This document shows positions 1 through 9,306 of a stretch of DNA of 62,626 nt, in pieces (the stretch's first letter is position 1; each line of letters starts with the position of its first letter). The stretch is from contig JAKVCP010000015.1 in the NCBI GenBank assembly GCA_022448925.1, positions 1-62,626 of the forward strand. The letters run 5' to 3'. Under the pieces are notes generated by a model, which was given only the letters and a program-made list of their open reading frames with translations, had not been told where the DNA came from and made no database searches. The stretch comes from Paracoccaceae bacterium. GTDB taxonomy: Bacteria; Pseudomonadota; Alphaproteobacteria; Rhodobacterales; Rhodobacteraceae. Position numbers and translations under genes: made by a program.

Positions 1-385
1 CGTTTGGATGCGCGTTCCAATCTTTATTGAGGCGCGTAATTGTCGGCAGATCGTCAGTTTGGAAGTACCAAGGCAGTTCGTCTTTAGGCGTCCACGTGAC
101 CAAAAGACGATTTGGGCGCTGTGCTAATGGTCGCAGAGTGTCCGTAGGTTCGTTGATCAATACTGCAACACTGCCGCGCCCCGCCAGCTTCCAGCCCGTC
201 AGGCAATTCCTTATCCGTCGCCCATCGACTTGAGCGATCGACAAGTTTCGATCTGCAACCTGCAATACGTCTCCTGCCTCTGGAACATGTGTGAGCTGAT
301 CCAACATCAGGACAGTTCGAGGCTTCCCAGCTTCATCGTCTGGCAGGTTAAATACATCGGTCAGGCGACCCTTGGGTTTGCGCAC
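1..385 (-). CDS. Hypothetical protein, truncated by the window edge
   Basis: An uninterrupted minus-strand frame of 128 codons runs from a possible GTG start at 385 to the left edge, so its C-terminus is missing. An in-frame TAG lies five codons upstream of the GTG. The product begins VRKPKGRLTDVFNLPDDEAG and later contains TDTLRPLAQRPNRLLVTWTP. The composition is protein-like, but I recognise no family. It could be a genuine gene or the remains of one, because the dispersed repeat at 440-496 lies immediately upstream and that kind of junction often marks decayed sequence. Confidence 0.4.
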   Translation of the reverse strand, partial: MRKPKGRLTDVFNLPDDEAGKPRTVLMLDQLTHVPEAGDVLQVADRNLSIAQVDGRRIRNCLTGWKLAGRGSVAVLINEPTDTLRPLAQRPNRLLVTWTPKDELPWYFQTDDLPTITRLNKDWNAHPN

Positions 386-823
386 ACGGTTACTCCACTA
401 GATGAAACTGAAGTTACCCGTAATGATAAACCTTTGAAAGCAGACACTCGGGCACCGCGCAGCATTCGGTAAAATGGGCTCACAGCGGACATTCGCAACC
501 CATCAAATTTATAGGTCCTGACCCTAGCTTGAAGCAGAGCGGTTCAAGACCGGGAAAACTGCTCAGAACCCTGCCATAGGCCTCTTGGCGCCGCAAAAGA
601 CACAGGATCAAGGCCCCAGGAACAGGAAGCAGCCCATCCCTTGCCCTGTCTGACGTTAAACGGCCCGTTCTGCCCGCAAACACCCGTCCCAGGTGCGAGG
701 ACAGGGCTATTGCAGGGATCGCGCCCGCCATGGGCATGGACCATATGACGACAGATAGATGTGCACCACAAAGATAGACGCCCGGGGATCACCGGAACAA
801 TCACGCCGGTTCGGGCTGCCGCG
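386..823. other. Gene-free stretch upstream of folD's 3' end
   Basis: No convincing gene is seen here. Short overlapping frames exist on both strands but lack ribosome-binding sites and recognisable products. The stretch holds the repeat copy at 440-496, followed by an AT-rich segment near 500-528 (AAATTTATAGGTCCTGACCC). From memory, similar text recurs in intergenic regions of marine Rhodobacteraceae; I cannot verify this here. Confidence 0.5.
440..496 (+). repeat. Dispersed extragenic repeat, left copy
   Basis: This 57-nt stretch aligns without gaps to the minus strand of 62553-62609 at the other end of the window, at about 40 of 57 positions. The core is a shared CGCAGCATT, eight variable bases, then 20 identities in 22 bases beginning TGGGCTCA and ending CATTCGC. 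Both copies are intergenic. This looks like a dispersed extragenic element rather than coding sequence; whether it is a mobile-element end is unknown. Confidence 0.55.
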
Positions 824-1726
824 TCAGGCCGTCAGCCCCTCGGGCGGGTCCAGGTCATTGGCACGACAACAGGCCGTTACGGTATTCGCCAGAAGACAGG
901 CGATCGTCATGGGACCGACCCCGCCAGGCACCGGTGTGATCGCACCTGCCACTGCAGCGCAGCTTTCATAATGACAATCACCGACCAGACGCGTTTTTCC
1001 TGGGCCTTTCTCCGGTGCATCAATCCGATTGATACCGACGTCAATGACAGTGGCGCCCGGCTTGATCCAGTCTCCTGGGACCATTTCGGGCCGCCCGACG
1101 GCGGCAACCACGATGTCGGCCCGACGCACGGTTTCCGCCAGATCTTTGGTGCGCGAGTGCGCAATGGTCACCGTACAGCTGTCGCCCAACAACAACTGCG
1201 CCATGGGCTTGCCGACAATGTTCGAGCGCCCGATCACGACGGCATCCAGACCACTGATCGAACCATGGTGGTCGCGCAGCATCATGAGGCACCCAAGTGG
1301 CGTGCAGGGCACCATCGATTGCTGCCCGGTGCCCAACAGACCCACATTCGAGATATGAAAGCCGTCGACATCCTTTGACGGCGCAATGGAGTTGATCACC
1401 AGATCTTCGTTCAAGTGGTCGGGCAGTGGCAGCTGGACCAGAATGCCATGCACAGTCGGGTCAGCGTTCAGCTGGTCGATCAGCGCCAGCAAATCAGACT
1501 CTGATGTCGCCGCGTCCAGTTTGTGTTCGACCGAATTCATGCCGACTTCGACCGTCTGCTTCCCTTTTGATCTAACGTAAACCTGGCTTGCCGGATCTTC
1601 GCCCACGAGCACCACCGCGAGTCCCGGAGTGATGTCGTGCTCGGCCTTCAGGCGCGCCACATGGCTGGCTACTTTCTCTCGTACAGTGGCCGCAAAGGCC
1701 TTGCCATCAATCACTGTCGCGCTCAT
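824..1726 (-). CDS. folD: Bifunctional methylenetetrahydrofolate dehydrogenase / methenyltetrahydrofolate cyclohydrolase
   Basis: FolD interconverts 5,10-methylene- and 10-formyl-tetrahydrofolate in the cytosol using NADP. The 300-residue product has every expected active-site element: Tyr50 and Lys54 in QVYVRSKGK, Gln98 in ILVQLPLP, Asp121 in KDVDGFH, the Rossmann segment [11 protein letters not shown] and the C-terminal [11 protein letters not shown]. The start at 1726 is preferred over a longer frame because MSATVIDGK matches the family N-terminus and GGAGA lies just upstream. It overlaps the small membrane gene in an ATGA, so the two are probably translationally coupled. With the FolD paralogue and fhs it forms a one-carbon block. 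Confidence 0.95.
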   Translation of the reverse strand: MSATVIDGKAFAATVREKVASHVARLKAEHDITPGLAVVLVGEDPASQVYVRSKGKQTVEVGMNSVEHKLDAATSESDLLALIDQLNADPTVHGILVQLPLPDHLNEDLVINSIAPSKDVDGFHISNVGLLGTGQQSMVPCTPLGCLMMLRDHHGSISGLDAVVIGRSNIVGKPMAQLLLGDSCTVTIAHSRTKDLAETVRRADIVVAAVGRPEMVPGDWIKPGATVIDVGINRIDAPEKGPGKTRLVGDCHYESCAAVAGAITPVPGGVGPMTIACLLANTVTACCRANDLDPPEGLTA

Positions 1727-1932
1727 TTCTTTCTCCATCCAAGTCCGGACACGGTCAGTCCGAGGTAGTTGAGGTAGGCTTTCCACACCCACAAGACCGG
1801 AAGCACCGCCAAAAGCCCAAATCTTGCCTCAGAGGGGCTATCGCCCGGCATCAACCCAGATGCGAGGACAATACCCACAACGGCGGTTCCAACTGTCAGG
1901 GCCAGAAGGACCGATACGCCAAAAAGGATCAA
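1723..1932 (-). CDS. Small hypothetical membrane protein between the two folD genes
   Basis: A frame of about 69 residues has two hydrophobic segments (roughly residues 3-26 and 38-50) and a basic C-terminus ending GWRKK. It sits between the folD paralogues and its stop overlaps the folD start in ATGA, which suggests translational coupling. The start is uncertain. The TTG at 1932 is listed, but the clear GGAGGA at about 1954-1959 is too far from it and is better placed for a non-standard ATC codon at about 1947. No function is known to me. Confidence 0.55.
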   Translation of the reverse strand: MILFGVSVLLALTVGTAVVGIVLASGLMPGDSPSEARFGLLAVLPVLWVWKAYLNYLGLTVSGLGWRKK

Positions 1933-1962
1933 GATTGGGCTTTTGATTGACTGTCCTCCGGT

Positions 1963-2856
1963 TCAGACATCGGTGCGGGCAAAGGCGGCCCTGTAGTGGT
2001 CCATTTGCATCCGTGCCGCCAGCACCGCGTTCTTCATCAGTGTCGTCACCGTGACCGGACCAACACCGCCGGGCACAGGGGTGATCCACCCAGCCACGGC
2101 AGCGCAGCTTTCGAAATCCGCATCACCGACGGTCTTGAAGCCCTCTGGTGTCTCGATCCGGTTGATCCCGATATCGATCAGCGCCGCCCCAGGTTTGATC
2201 ATGTCGCCGGTCACAAGCCCAGGTTTGCCCACGGCCACAAAAACCGCATCAGCCGCACGCGAATGCATCGCAACCGAACGCGTCATGTGATGGCAAACCG
2301 TCACAGTGGCGCCAAGCCCCATCATGAGAAAGGCAATCGGCTTGCCAACAATTTCGGAGTGGCCGATGACGGTGACATTCAGACCCTCCATGGCCATCGG
2401 CAGGGACTTGAGGATCTCAACCGCGGCAACAGCCGTGCAAGGGCCAAGGGCCAAGTCATTGTAGACAATGTTACCGATCGAGGCGGGGTGCATGCCCTCG
2501 ACATCCTTAAGCGGATGAACCGCCTTTTGCAGCGCCTTGACCGGGATGTGATCGGGCAGCGGGCGTTGGATGATCACACCATGCACGCGCGGGTCGGCGT
2601 TCAGTCCCTGCAAAATGCCTGTCAACTGCTCAAGCGAGGTGTGTTCCGGATAATTGCGCGCCTCGAAGGAGACCCCGCAAAGATCGGCTGTACGTTGCTG
2701 GTTGCGCACATAAAGCGCTGCCGCGGCAGTGTCGCCGACGCTGACAGACACAAGGCGCGGGGCCCATCCGGCCTCAGTCAATTCTTGGGCCTCTCGGGCG
2801 ATTTCATCTCGCAGCGTGGCTGCAATCGCCTTGCCATCAATCAATGCTGCGCGCAT
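1963..2856 (-). CDS. FolD-family paralogue with altered catalytic residues
   Basis: The 297-residue protein shows FolD architecture: DGKAIAATLRDEIA at the N-terminus, VIGHSEIVGKP for the nucleotide site and [11 protein letters not shown] near the C-terminus. The position of catalytic Lys54 is Gln53 (YVRNQQR), and that of Asp121 is Glu120 (KDVEGMH); the Tyr and Gln98 equivalents remain (Tyr49; Gln97 in IIQRPLP). In the family, that lysine is needed for the cyclohydrolase reaction, so a dehydrogenase-only or otherwise specialised role is inferred. The ATG at 2856 is preferred over 2871 because GGGGGA lies just upstream of it. It is not a simple duplicate of the neighbouring folD, from which it is strongly diverged. 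Confidence 0.85.
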   Translation of the reverse strand: MRAALIDGKAIAATLRDEIAREAQELTEAGWAPRLVSVSVGDTAAAALYVRNQQRTADLCGVSFEARNYPEHTSLEQLTGILQGLNADPRVHGVIIQRPLPDHIPVKALQKAVHPLKDVEGMHPASIGNIVYNDLALGPCTAVAAVEILKSLPMAMEGLNVTVIGHSEIVGKPIAFLMMGLGATVTVCHHMTRSVAMHSRAADAVFVAVGKPGLVTGDMIKPGAALIDIGINRIETPEGFKTVGDADFESCAAVAGWITPVPGGVGPVTVTTLMKNAVLAARMQMDHYRAAFARTDV

Positions 2857-3128
2857 GCGATCCCCCAGCATCTGGCGCTGTCCGGCGATCCAAACGCGCG
2901 TTCTTTTTTACCGGTAGCGACATCAAGCAAGCCCCACCAAAGCGCCTGAACGATGTCAAGGTCCACGGGGCGCGCCGCAGCGGTCTTGGCGCGATTGGCC
3001 AACCTCAGCTTTTCCGTGCCACAGATCATCCCCAACCGTCCTGCCCAAGACGGCAGCCGCGCTGTGGTCACTTTTTTGATGTCGACATGAAAATCAGCCT
3101 TGTTTCGGCACGACTTTGGTTCTGTCAC
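2841..3128 (-). CDS. Hypothetical protein between fhs and the FolD paralogue
   Basis: A 95-codon frame with a GTG start fills the space between fhs and the second folD and overlaps the latter's start by a few bases. G and C dominate third positions through most of it, and the middle (DIVQALWWGLLDVATGKKE) looks protein-like. There is no obvious ribosome-binding site and I recognise no family. It may be a genuine small gene of the one-carbon operon or simply a spacer that happens to be open. Confidence 0.35.
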   Translation of the reverse strand: MTEPKSCRNKADFHVDIKKVTTARLPSWAGRLGMICGTEKLRLANRAKTAAARPVDLDIVQALWWGLLDVATGKKERAFGSPDSARCWGIACAQH

Positions 3129-3193
3129 CTGTGGCCCCCATCTGTCAGGTCTGGCCAGTACATAAGCCTCGCCAGACCTGGGCTCAATGCGCC

Positions 3194-4870
3194 TTAGAAC
3201 AGCCCTTCGATTTCACCCTCTGCATTCAGACGAATGGATTCGGAGGCCGGTTTCGACGGCAGCCCCGGCATGGTCATGATTTCACCACAGATGACCACGA
3301 TGAACCCGGCCCCTGCCGAAAGCCTGACTTCACGCACCGGCACCGAATGGCCCGTTGGGGCGCCTCGCAAGGTCGGGTCTGTTGAAAAGCTGTACTGGGT
3401 CTTGGCCATGCAAACAGGCAGATTTCCGTAGCCCGCCGCTTCCCAATCCCGCAGTTGGTTGCGGATCTTCTGATCGGCCAGAACTTCGTCGGCGCGGTAG
3501 ATAGAGGTTGCGACACGCTCGATTTTTTCAAACAAGCTCAGGTCGTCACTATACAGAGGCGCAAACTGGCTGGTTCCGCTATCGGCAATTTCGGCCACGC
3601 GGGTGGCCAGCTCTTCTGTGCCCTTCGAGCCATGCGCCCAATGCTTGCAAAGGATCGCCTCTGATCCCTGTGTGGCGACATAATCCTTGACCGCCTGCAC
3701 CTCTGCATCGGTGTCGGACACGAAATGGTTGATAGCGACCACAACCGGCACGCCAAACTGCTTGAGATTGCCAATGTGGCGCCCAAGGTTGGCACAGCCT
3801 TCGTTCACGGCACCCACGTTTTCGGCACCCAGATCTGCCTTGGCAACCCCGCCGTTCATCTTCATGGCGCGGATCGTGGCGACCAGCACAACACAGTCGG
3901 GCGCCAGACCTGCCTTGCGACACTTGATGTTCATGAACTTCTCTGCACCCAAATCCGCTCCAAACCCGGCTTCGGTTACCACGTAGTCGGCGATCTTCAG
4001 TGCCGTGGTGGTCGCCGTGACAGAGTTGCATCCATGCGCAATATTGGCAAAGGGGCCGCCGTGCACAAAGGCCGGGTTGTTTTCAAGCGTTTGCACAAGG
4101 TTGGGCTGCATGGCGTCCTTGAGCAGAACCGTCATCGCGCCGTCTGCCTTGATGTCGCGACAGTAAATCGGTTCGCGCTTGCGGGTATAGGCCACGATCA
4201 TGTCGCCAAGACGCTTTTCAAGATCGGCAAGATCTTTGGCAAGACAGAGAATTGCCATGACTTCCGAGGCCACAGTGATGTCAAATCCGGTCTGTCGAGG
4301 GAACCCGTTGGCAACTCCGCCCAAAGACGTCACCATGTCACGCAACGCGCGGTCATTCATGTCAAGCACCCGGCGCCAGGTCACGCGCCGCTCATCGATG
4401 CCCAGGTCGTTGCCCCAGTAGATGTGGTTGTCGATCATGGCAGACAACAGATTGTGTGCCGCCGTGATCGCATGGAAGTCACCAGTGAAGTGGAGGTTCA
4501 TGTCCTCCATCGGGACGACCTGCGCATAGCCGCCGCCAGCCGCGCCACCCTTCATCCCAAAATTTGGCCCAAGCGAGGCCTCACGGATGCAGATCGCAGC
4601 CTTTTTGCCAATGGCGTTCAGCCCATCCCCCAAACCGACAGTGGTGGTGGTTTTTCCCTCACCTGCCGGGGTCGGATTGATCGCCGTCACCAGGATCAGC
4701 TTGCCATTGTCGTTGCCCTGAACCGAGTCGATGAAATCTTGACTGACTTTGGCCTTGTCATGGCCATATGGAAGCAAGCTTTCCGACGCGATGCCCAGCT
4801 TGGCTCCAATCTCTTGGATCGGTTTCTTGTTGGCCTCTCGGGCAATTTCAATGTCGGTCTTGAATTTCAT
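3194..4870 (-). CDS. fhs: Formate--tetrahydrofolate ligase
   Basis: This enzyme joins formate to tetrahydrofolate with ATP, giving 10-formyl-tetrahydrofolate. At 558 residues it has the family length. The ATP-binding segment [18 protein letters not shown] lies near residues 67-84, followed by the conserved [19 protein letters not shown]. The gene precedes the two FolD genes in the same direction, so the three can carry carbon between formate and methylene-tetrahydrofolate. In the Roseobacter group this route handles one-carbon units from methylated compounds; which substrate feeds it here is not shown. An ATG at 4870 is preceded by GGACAGGGACACC, a weak binding site. Confidence 0.95.
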   Translation of the reverse strand: MKFKTDIEIAREANKKPIQEIGAKLGIASESLLPYGHDKAKVSQDFIDSVQGNDNGKLILVTAINPTPAGEGKTTTTVGLGDGLNAIGKKAAICIREASLGPNFGMKGGAAGGGYAQVVPMEDMNLHFTGDFHAITAAHNLLSAMIDNHIYWGNDLGIDERRVTWRRVLDMNDRALRDMVTSLGGVANGFPRQTGFDITVASEVMAILCLAKDLADLEKRLGDMIVAYTRKREPIYCRDIKADGAMTVLLKDAMQPNLVQTLENNPAFVHGGPFANIAHGCNSVTATTTALKIADYVVTEAGFGADLGAEKFMNIKCRKAGLAPDCVVLVATIRAMKMNGGVAKADLGAENVGAVNEGCANLGRHIGNLKQFGVPVVVAINHFVSDTDAEVQAVKDYVATQGSEAILCKHWAHGSKGTEELATRVAEIADSGTSQFAPLYSDDLSLFEKIERVATSIYRADEVLADQKIRNQLRDWEAAGYGNLPVCMAKTQYSFSTDPTLRGAPTGHSVPVREVRLSAGAGFIVVICGEIMTMPGLPSKPASESIRLNAEGEIEGLF

Positions 4871-5142
4871 TACGGTGTCCCTGTCCGTGCGCTTGGTCGC
4901 GTGAATAAATCACCGATTTTTGCATACAGCCCTGCAGGTGCCCTTGTGCGGGCGAATCCGACATTATCTGTCGAAACTGCGTCGCACAGAGAGGCATGGC
5001 GCTGCTGATCGGAAACCTTTGCCTGCAACGCGAACGCATGCAGTCACACAGACCGCAAAAACCGCTTTGTCGCGCTCGGTGCGAAACACAGGGAAAGACA
5101 GCCCAGGGCCATCATTCAACCTGTCTGTGCAGGGGAAAGAAA
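4871..5142. other. Intergenic region between ftsH terminator and fhs
   Basis: No gene is supported here. The sequence should contain the fhs promoter on the minus strand, but I do not see a confident -35/-10 pair or a recognised riboswitch. Confidence 0.5.
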
Positions 5143-5172
5143 AAGGCCCCCGAATGGAATGACGGGGGCCTT
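5143..5172 (-). terminator. Rho-independent terminator of the tol-ftsH run
   Basis: A perfect 10-bp stem (AAGGCCCCCG / CGGGGGCCTT) with a 10-nt loop is followed on the minus strand by a T-rich tract (TTTTTCTTT). It begins about ten bases after the ftsH stop and closes the long minus-strand series that includes ftsH. Confidence 0.92.
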
Positions 5173-5180
5173 GATGGATC

Positions 5181-7097
5181 TTAGGCTGTTGGTTCAGGCT
5201 CAAAGCCCGGGTCACCCGCGGGCTTGGCCTTGGGCTTGGTTTTGGGAATGGCCGTCACGCTGGGCGTCTCACTCTCGGCGCTATCGTCTTCGCCGCCTGG
5301 CGCTTGCGGGGGATCGCCGCGCATCACGCGCTTGATTTCGTCCCCGGTCAGCGTTTCGTACTCCAGCAAGCCCTGGGCCAAGCGCTCCCATTCTTCGTTC
5401 CTGTCAGTCAGGATCTGATGCGCCCGGTCATAAGCGTCCGAGATGAACTGCTTAACCTCATCTTCGATCAGCTCTTTGGTGTGAGCAGACACCGACAAAC
5501 CTGCCGTATTCCCGGTATAGCCTTCATGAGCTTCGGAATAGTCGATATTGCCGACCTTGTCCGACATTCCCCAACGCAGCACCATGGCCCGGGCAAGTGC
5601 GCTTGCCTGTTGGATGTCTCCGGCCGGGCCATTTGAGACATTTCCCTCGCCGTATTTGATGATCTCGGCCGCCTTGCCCGCCATCGTCATGGCCAACTTT
5701 TCCTCGCACTCTGACTTGTGCCAGTTCAAGCGGTCGATTTCCGGCAGGGACACCACCATACCCAAGGCGCCACCCCGTGGGATAATTGTCGCCTTGTAGA
5801 CCGGGTCACACTGCGGCAGCGCCAATCCGACCACGGCGTGGCCGGCTTCATGATAGGCTGTCTTTTCTTTTTGCTCGTCGGTCAGGACCATGCTGCGCCG
5901 TTCTGCGCCCATCATAACCTTGTCCTTGGCGTTTTCGAAGTCCTCCATGGTGACGAAACGTCGGCCAACACGTGCAGCCATCAGCGCTGCTTCGTTCACA
6001 AGGTTGGCCAAGTCGGCCCCTGAAAACCCGGGTGTTCCGCGGGCGATGATGCGCAGGTCCACGTCAGGCCCCAAGGGCGTCTTTCGTGCGTGCACACCAA
6101 GGATTTTTTCCCGGCCCTTGATGTCGGGATTCGGCACCGTCACCTGGCGGTCAAATCGACCCGGTCGCAGCAGGGCTGGATCAAGAACATCGCGACGGTT
6201 GGTTGCCGCGATGATGATGACACCTTCATTTGCTTCAAACCCATCCATTTCGACCAGCAACTGGTTCAAGGTTTGCTCTCGTTCGTCATTTCCACCGCCA
6301 TAGCCGGCGCCACGGTGGCGGCCAACTGCATCAATCTCGTCGATGAACACGATGCAGGGCGCATTCTTCTTGGCCTGCTCAAACATGTCCCGCACCCGGC
6401 TGGCCCCGACGCCGACGAACATTTCGACGAAATCGGACCCCGAAATGGTGAAGAAAGGCACGCCTGCCTCACCCGCGATGGCCCGCGCGAGCAATGTTTT
6501 ACCCGTGCCCGGAGGACCCACAAGCAGAGCCCCCTTCGGGATCTTGCCACCCAAGCGCGAGAACTTCTGCGGGTTGCGCAGAAACTCGACAATCTCTTCG
6601 AGTTCTTCCTTGGCCTCGTCGATTCCGGCGACGTCGTCAAAGGTCACGCGGCCATGCTTTTCTGTAAGCATCTTCGCCTTCGACTTGCCAAAGCCCATAG
6701 CGCCACCACGACCGCCGCCCTGCATGCGGTTCATGAAATAGATCCAGACCCCTATCAGCAACAGGAACGGCAAAAGCGACAAGATGAACGACTGAAAGCC
6801 TGACTGCTCTTGCGCGGTTGCCTCAAGTGGAACCTTGTTGTCGATTAGAAGCTGCGTGATTTCGGCGTCTTCGGGTTTGATGGCCACGTAGTCGGTGCCA
6901 TCAGAGCCCCGGAACTGCACCTGTTCGCCATCAAGCGTGACCGAACTGACCGAATCATTCTCGACCGCCGCTACGAACTCCGAATAGCTGATGGATCTGC
7001 TTTGCCCGGTCGGGCCACTCCCTGAAAACAGGTTGAAAAGCGCCAGGACCAAAAGAAACAGAACGACCCAAAAAGCGATGTTGCGCATATTGCCCAA
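5181..7097 (-). CDS. ftsH: ATP-dependent zinc metalloprotease FtsH
   Basis: FtsH is a membrane-anchored AAA+ hexamer that degrades misfolded membrane proteins and some regulators. The 638-residue product has a first membrane segment near residues 7-25, a periplasmic part, a second segment near 103-122, Walker A GPPGTGKT at about 194-201, Walker B FIDEID and the zinc site HEAGH at 416-420. Initiation is probably at TTG 7097: GGAG lies seven bases before it, whereas the ATG three codons later is sixteen bases away. It lies downstream of tilS and is followed by a strong terminator. Confidence 0.96.
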   Translation of the reverse strand: MGNMRNIAFWVVLFLLVLALFNLFSGSGPTGQSRSISYSEFVAAVENDSVSSVTLDGEQVQFRGSDGTDYVAIKPEDAEITQLLIDNKVPLEATAQEQSGFQSFILSLLPFLLLIGVWIYFMNRMQGGGRGGAMGFGKSKAKMLTEKHGRVTFDDVAGIDEAKEELEEIVEFLRNPQKFSRLGGKIPKGALLVGPPGTGKTLLARAIAGEAGVPFFTISGSDFVEMFVGVGASRVRDMFEQAKKNAPCIVFIDEIDAVGRHRGAGYGGGNDEREQTLNQLLVEMDGFEANEGVIIIAATNRRDVLDPALLRPGRFDRQVTVPNPDIKGREKILGVHARKTPLGPDVDLRIIARGTPGFSGADLANLVNEAALMAARVGRRFVTMEDFENAKDKVMMGAERRSMVLTDEQKEKTAYHEAGHAVVGLALPQCDPVYKATIIPRGGALGMVVSLPEIDRLNWHKSECEEKLAMTMAGKAAEIIKYGEGNVSNGPAGDIQQASALARAMVLRWGMSDKVGNIDYSEAHEGYTGNTAGLSVSAHTKELIEDEVKQFISDAYDRAHQILTDRNEEWERLAQGLLEYETLTGDEIKRVMRGDPPQAPGGEDDSAESETPSVTAIPKTKPKAKPAGDPGFEPEPTA

Positions 7098-7174
7098 GGA
7101 AAATCTCCCAAACGTCAGATGGCGCGGTTTAGCATAAAGCGCCTAGGACTAACATAGAGATCACATCGCCCGGT

Positions 7175-8473
7175 TCAATGCGAAAGCAGGAAGTCGCTTA
7201 GATCTGCGCCGATCTGTCCCTTTGGTCGCAGCGTGATGTGCTGTCCGGATCCGAAGCCAAGGGCGGGGCAGGCCAGTAAGTGATCGCCCTCCCAGACAGA
7301 GGGAAGCGACAGGGCAAGCCGGTGACGCAAGATCTGACCGGGCTTGTCCGGAATCTGCCGCCACCCGTCTTCGCCGAGGGCCCGAATCTGCACCACCGCG
7401 CGGCCAGACCTGCGGGCCAGCCATCGCCCATCCCAAAGGGTTTCGGGCTGCGCCAAAACGCATGGTGGCGCGACCGAGGTCAATTCGCGAAAGAGGTAGG
7501 TCCAGCCATCCAGCACAACCGCATCGCAGCCATGCAGCGGGCCTGTACCGCCGCTGACAAGCCGATCGCGAAACACCTCAAGCGCCTCGGCGCGGGGCGG
7601 ATAGTCGGTCGAGGACACATACCGCAGAACAGCCGAGAGGATCCGGCGCTGGGTGGCCACATCGACCGCGCGATGCCAATCGGGCTTCAGCCGAACGATG
7701 CCAGTTCGGGCCCCCTGTGTCACAACGTCTTCACCGATCTCTTGCCAGATCCGTGCAGCATGTTGCGCCACCACCGCTTTTTCAGTGCGCAGGCGCGTGG
7801 CGGCGGCAGCCAGAACTCTGCGGTCAAGACCTTCGTCCCCAAGAGCAGAAAGCAGCCGCCGGATTCTGGCACGATCATACCTCGGGTCATCGTTGCTCGG
7901 GTCGTCGACCCAAGGGCCCTGAAGTGTTCGCAGATAGTGCCGCAGGTCTTTGCGCGCCATGCCCAAACACGGACGGATCACATGAAACCCTGACCCCGCC
8001 TTGCCCGTGACGAACCGCTTTGGCGCCATCGCCGCCAGACCGTCCAGCCCGGCGCCACGCCGCAACCGCATCAGGAAGGTCTCGGCCAGGTCGTCTTCCG
8101 TGTGGGCCATCAGCACGTGGGCAATCTGGCCTCTCCAATCGTCAATCAACGCCAGTCGCGCCCTGCGAGCGGCATCCATCTTGTTGCCGCTGCCATCCCA
8201 GGACCATGTCAGAGTGACATGCCGCCAGCCAAGCGCCGCGCATTCACTGGCCACCATGGCCGCCTCGTCAGCGCTTTCGGGTCGCAGACCATGATCAACG
8301 GTGACAACATGCAGCCGGACACCCCAGTCACGGGTCCAGTTATGCGCGAGATACAGCATCGCCATGCTGTCGCCACCGCCCGACACCGCAAGGGCAATAT
8401 CAGAGGGGAATTCCGGGCCCAGCAACTGCCCAAGACTGTCAGCGAACTGTTGTTGCAGCGACAGTTCTGTCAC
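7175..8473 (-). CDS. tilS: tRNA(Ile)-lysidine synthase
   Basis: TilS attaches lysine to cytidine 34 of the CAU-anticodon tRNA-Ile so that it reads AUA. The 432-residue protein carries the PP-loop ATP-binding motif SGGGDSMA near residue 30, followed by HVVTVDHGLRPES, as in the family. Translation begins at GTG 8473, which overlaps the cpoB stop in GTGA. The position between cpoB and ftsH is a conserved arrangement in Rhodobacteraceae. Confidence 0.92.
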   Translation of the reverse strand: MTELSLQQQFADSLGQLLGPEFPSDIALAVSGGGDSMAMLYLAHNWTRDWGVRLHVVTVDHGLRPESADEAAMVASECAALGWRHVTLTWSWDGSGNKMDAARRARLALIDDWRGQIAHVLMAHTEDDLAETFLMRLRRGAGLDGLAAMAPKRFVTGKAGSGFHVIRPCLGMARKDLRHYLRTLQGPWVDDPSNDDPRYDRARIRRLLSALGDEGLDRRVLAAAATRLRTEKAVVAQHAARIWQEIGEDVVTQGARTGIVRLKPDWHRAVDVATQRRILSAVLRYVSSTDYPPRAEALEVFRDRLVSGGTGPLHGCDAVVLDGWTYLFRELTSVAPPCVLAQPETLWDGRWLARRSGRAVVQIRALGEDGWRQIPDKPGQILRHRLALSLPSVWEGDHLLACPALGFGSGQHITLRPKGQIGADLSDFLLSH

Positions 8474-9291
8474 GAACAGCCCAGGACCGCCATGGCGCTT
8501 TGCGCATCTGAAACCGCTGCAGTACCGGGATAACGCACGCCGACTTCCCCCAAGGTTACACAGGCCTCTGACACCGCGCCCAGGTCTCCAAGCGACTGCC
8601 CAAGCCGAAACAGGGCCTCTGGGGCGATGTCGGACTGCGGGTAGCCGCTGTACGCATCCAGAAAAGCGCGCGCCGCGGCGCGGGTGTCGCCCAACCCTTC
8701 TTGCGCACGGCCTTGCCCGACAAGGGCCTGCGCCTCAAGCGGACCGCCCGGATAAGTCGCACGGAACGCACTGAACTGATCAGCCGCGGCACGGTAATTG
8801 CCGTCGGCAAGGGCCTGCTGGGCACGTTGGAAATCAGCCTGTTCACCTACGGCCAACTGCGATGCGACCAGGCCAGATTGCGTGTCCGACAAGTCGTCAG
8901 GCTGCGAAACCACCTGTGACCCCTCTGCATGTCCCAGTGGCGCTGTCGTGCCCAACTGACTGAAATCACAGTCCGGTTCGACCTCACACACGCGAAATTC
9001 AAGATCGCCAATCCGATTGGTGCCGTCCTTCACCACGCTGTCGATCCGGAACTCAAGTTCCTCGGTTTTTCCTGTCAAGCGCTGCAACGCGCGTTCGATG
9101 CTGGCAAGCCGTTCCGACACAGAGGCCCCCTGCAACACGACAGAGCTGCCCCCGGTTGTGCTGAGCTCTACCTTCAGGCGGTTCAGCTCGACCGTCAGCA
9201 CAGCCAGGTCTTGACGTATATCTGCCAGCGTTTCCGCACGTGTCGGCGCGGCGGCCCAAACGGCAACCGCAAGAATGGCTATCAGGCGCAT
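8470..9291 (-). CDS. cpoB: Tol-Pal system protein CpoB (YbgF)
   Basis: CpoB is a periplasmic protein that links the Tol-Pal machine with peptidoglycan synthesis during division. The 273-residue product has a signal peptide ending near ...AAPTRA, a predicted coiled-coil rich in Leu and Glu (about residues 25-95), a low-complexity linker, then TPR-like repeats from about residue 150 (QRAQQALADGNYRAAADQF, PLEAQALVGQGRAQEGLGD, PEALFRLGQSLGDLG). It follows pal by 15 bases and overlaps tilS. Confidence 0.9.
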   Translation of the reverse strand: MRLIAILAVAVWAAAPTRAETLADIRQDLAVLTVELNRLKVELSTTGGSSVVLQGASVSERLASIERALQRLTGKTEELEFRIDSVVKDGTNRIGDLEFRVCEVEPDCDFSQLGTTAPLGHAEGSQVVSQPDDLSDTQSGLVASQLAVGEQADFQRAQQALADGNYRAAADQFSAFRATYPGGPLEAQALVGQGRAQEGLGDTRAAARAFLDAYSGYPQSDIAPEALFRLGQSLGDLGAVSEACVTLGEVGVRYPGTAAVSDAQSAMAVLGCS

Positions 9292-9306
9292 GGCATCTCC
9301 TGGCGC

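Noticed and set aside
480-804. Short minus-strand frames upstream of the folD 3' end
   Set aside because: No recognisable product, binding site or coding bias; they overlap one another in different frames.
3725-5008. 427-codon plus-strand frame over fhs
   Set aside because: Antisense shadow of fhs; no motif or binding site.
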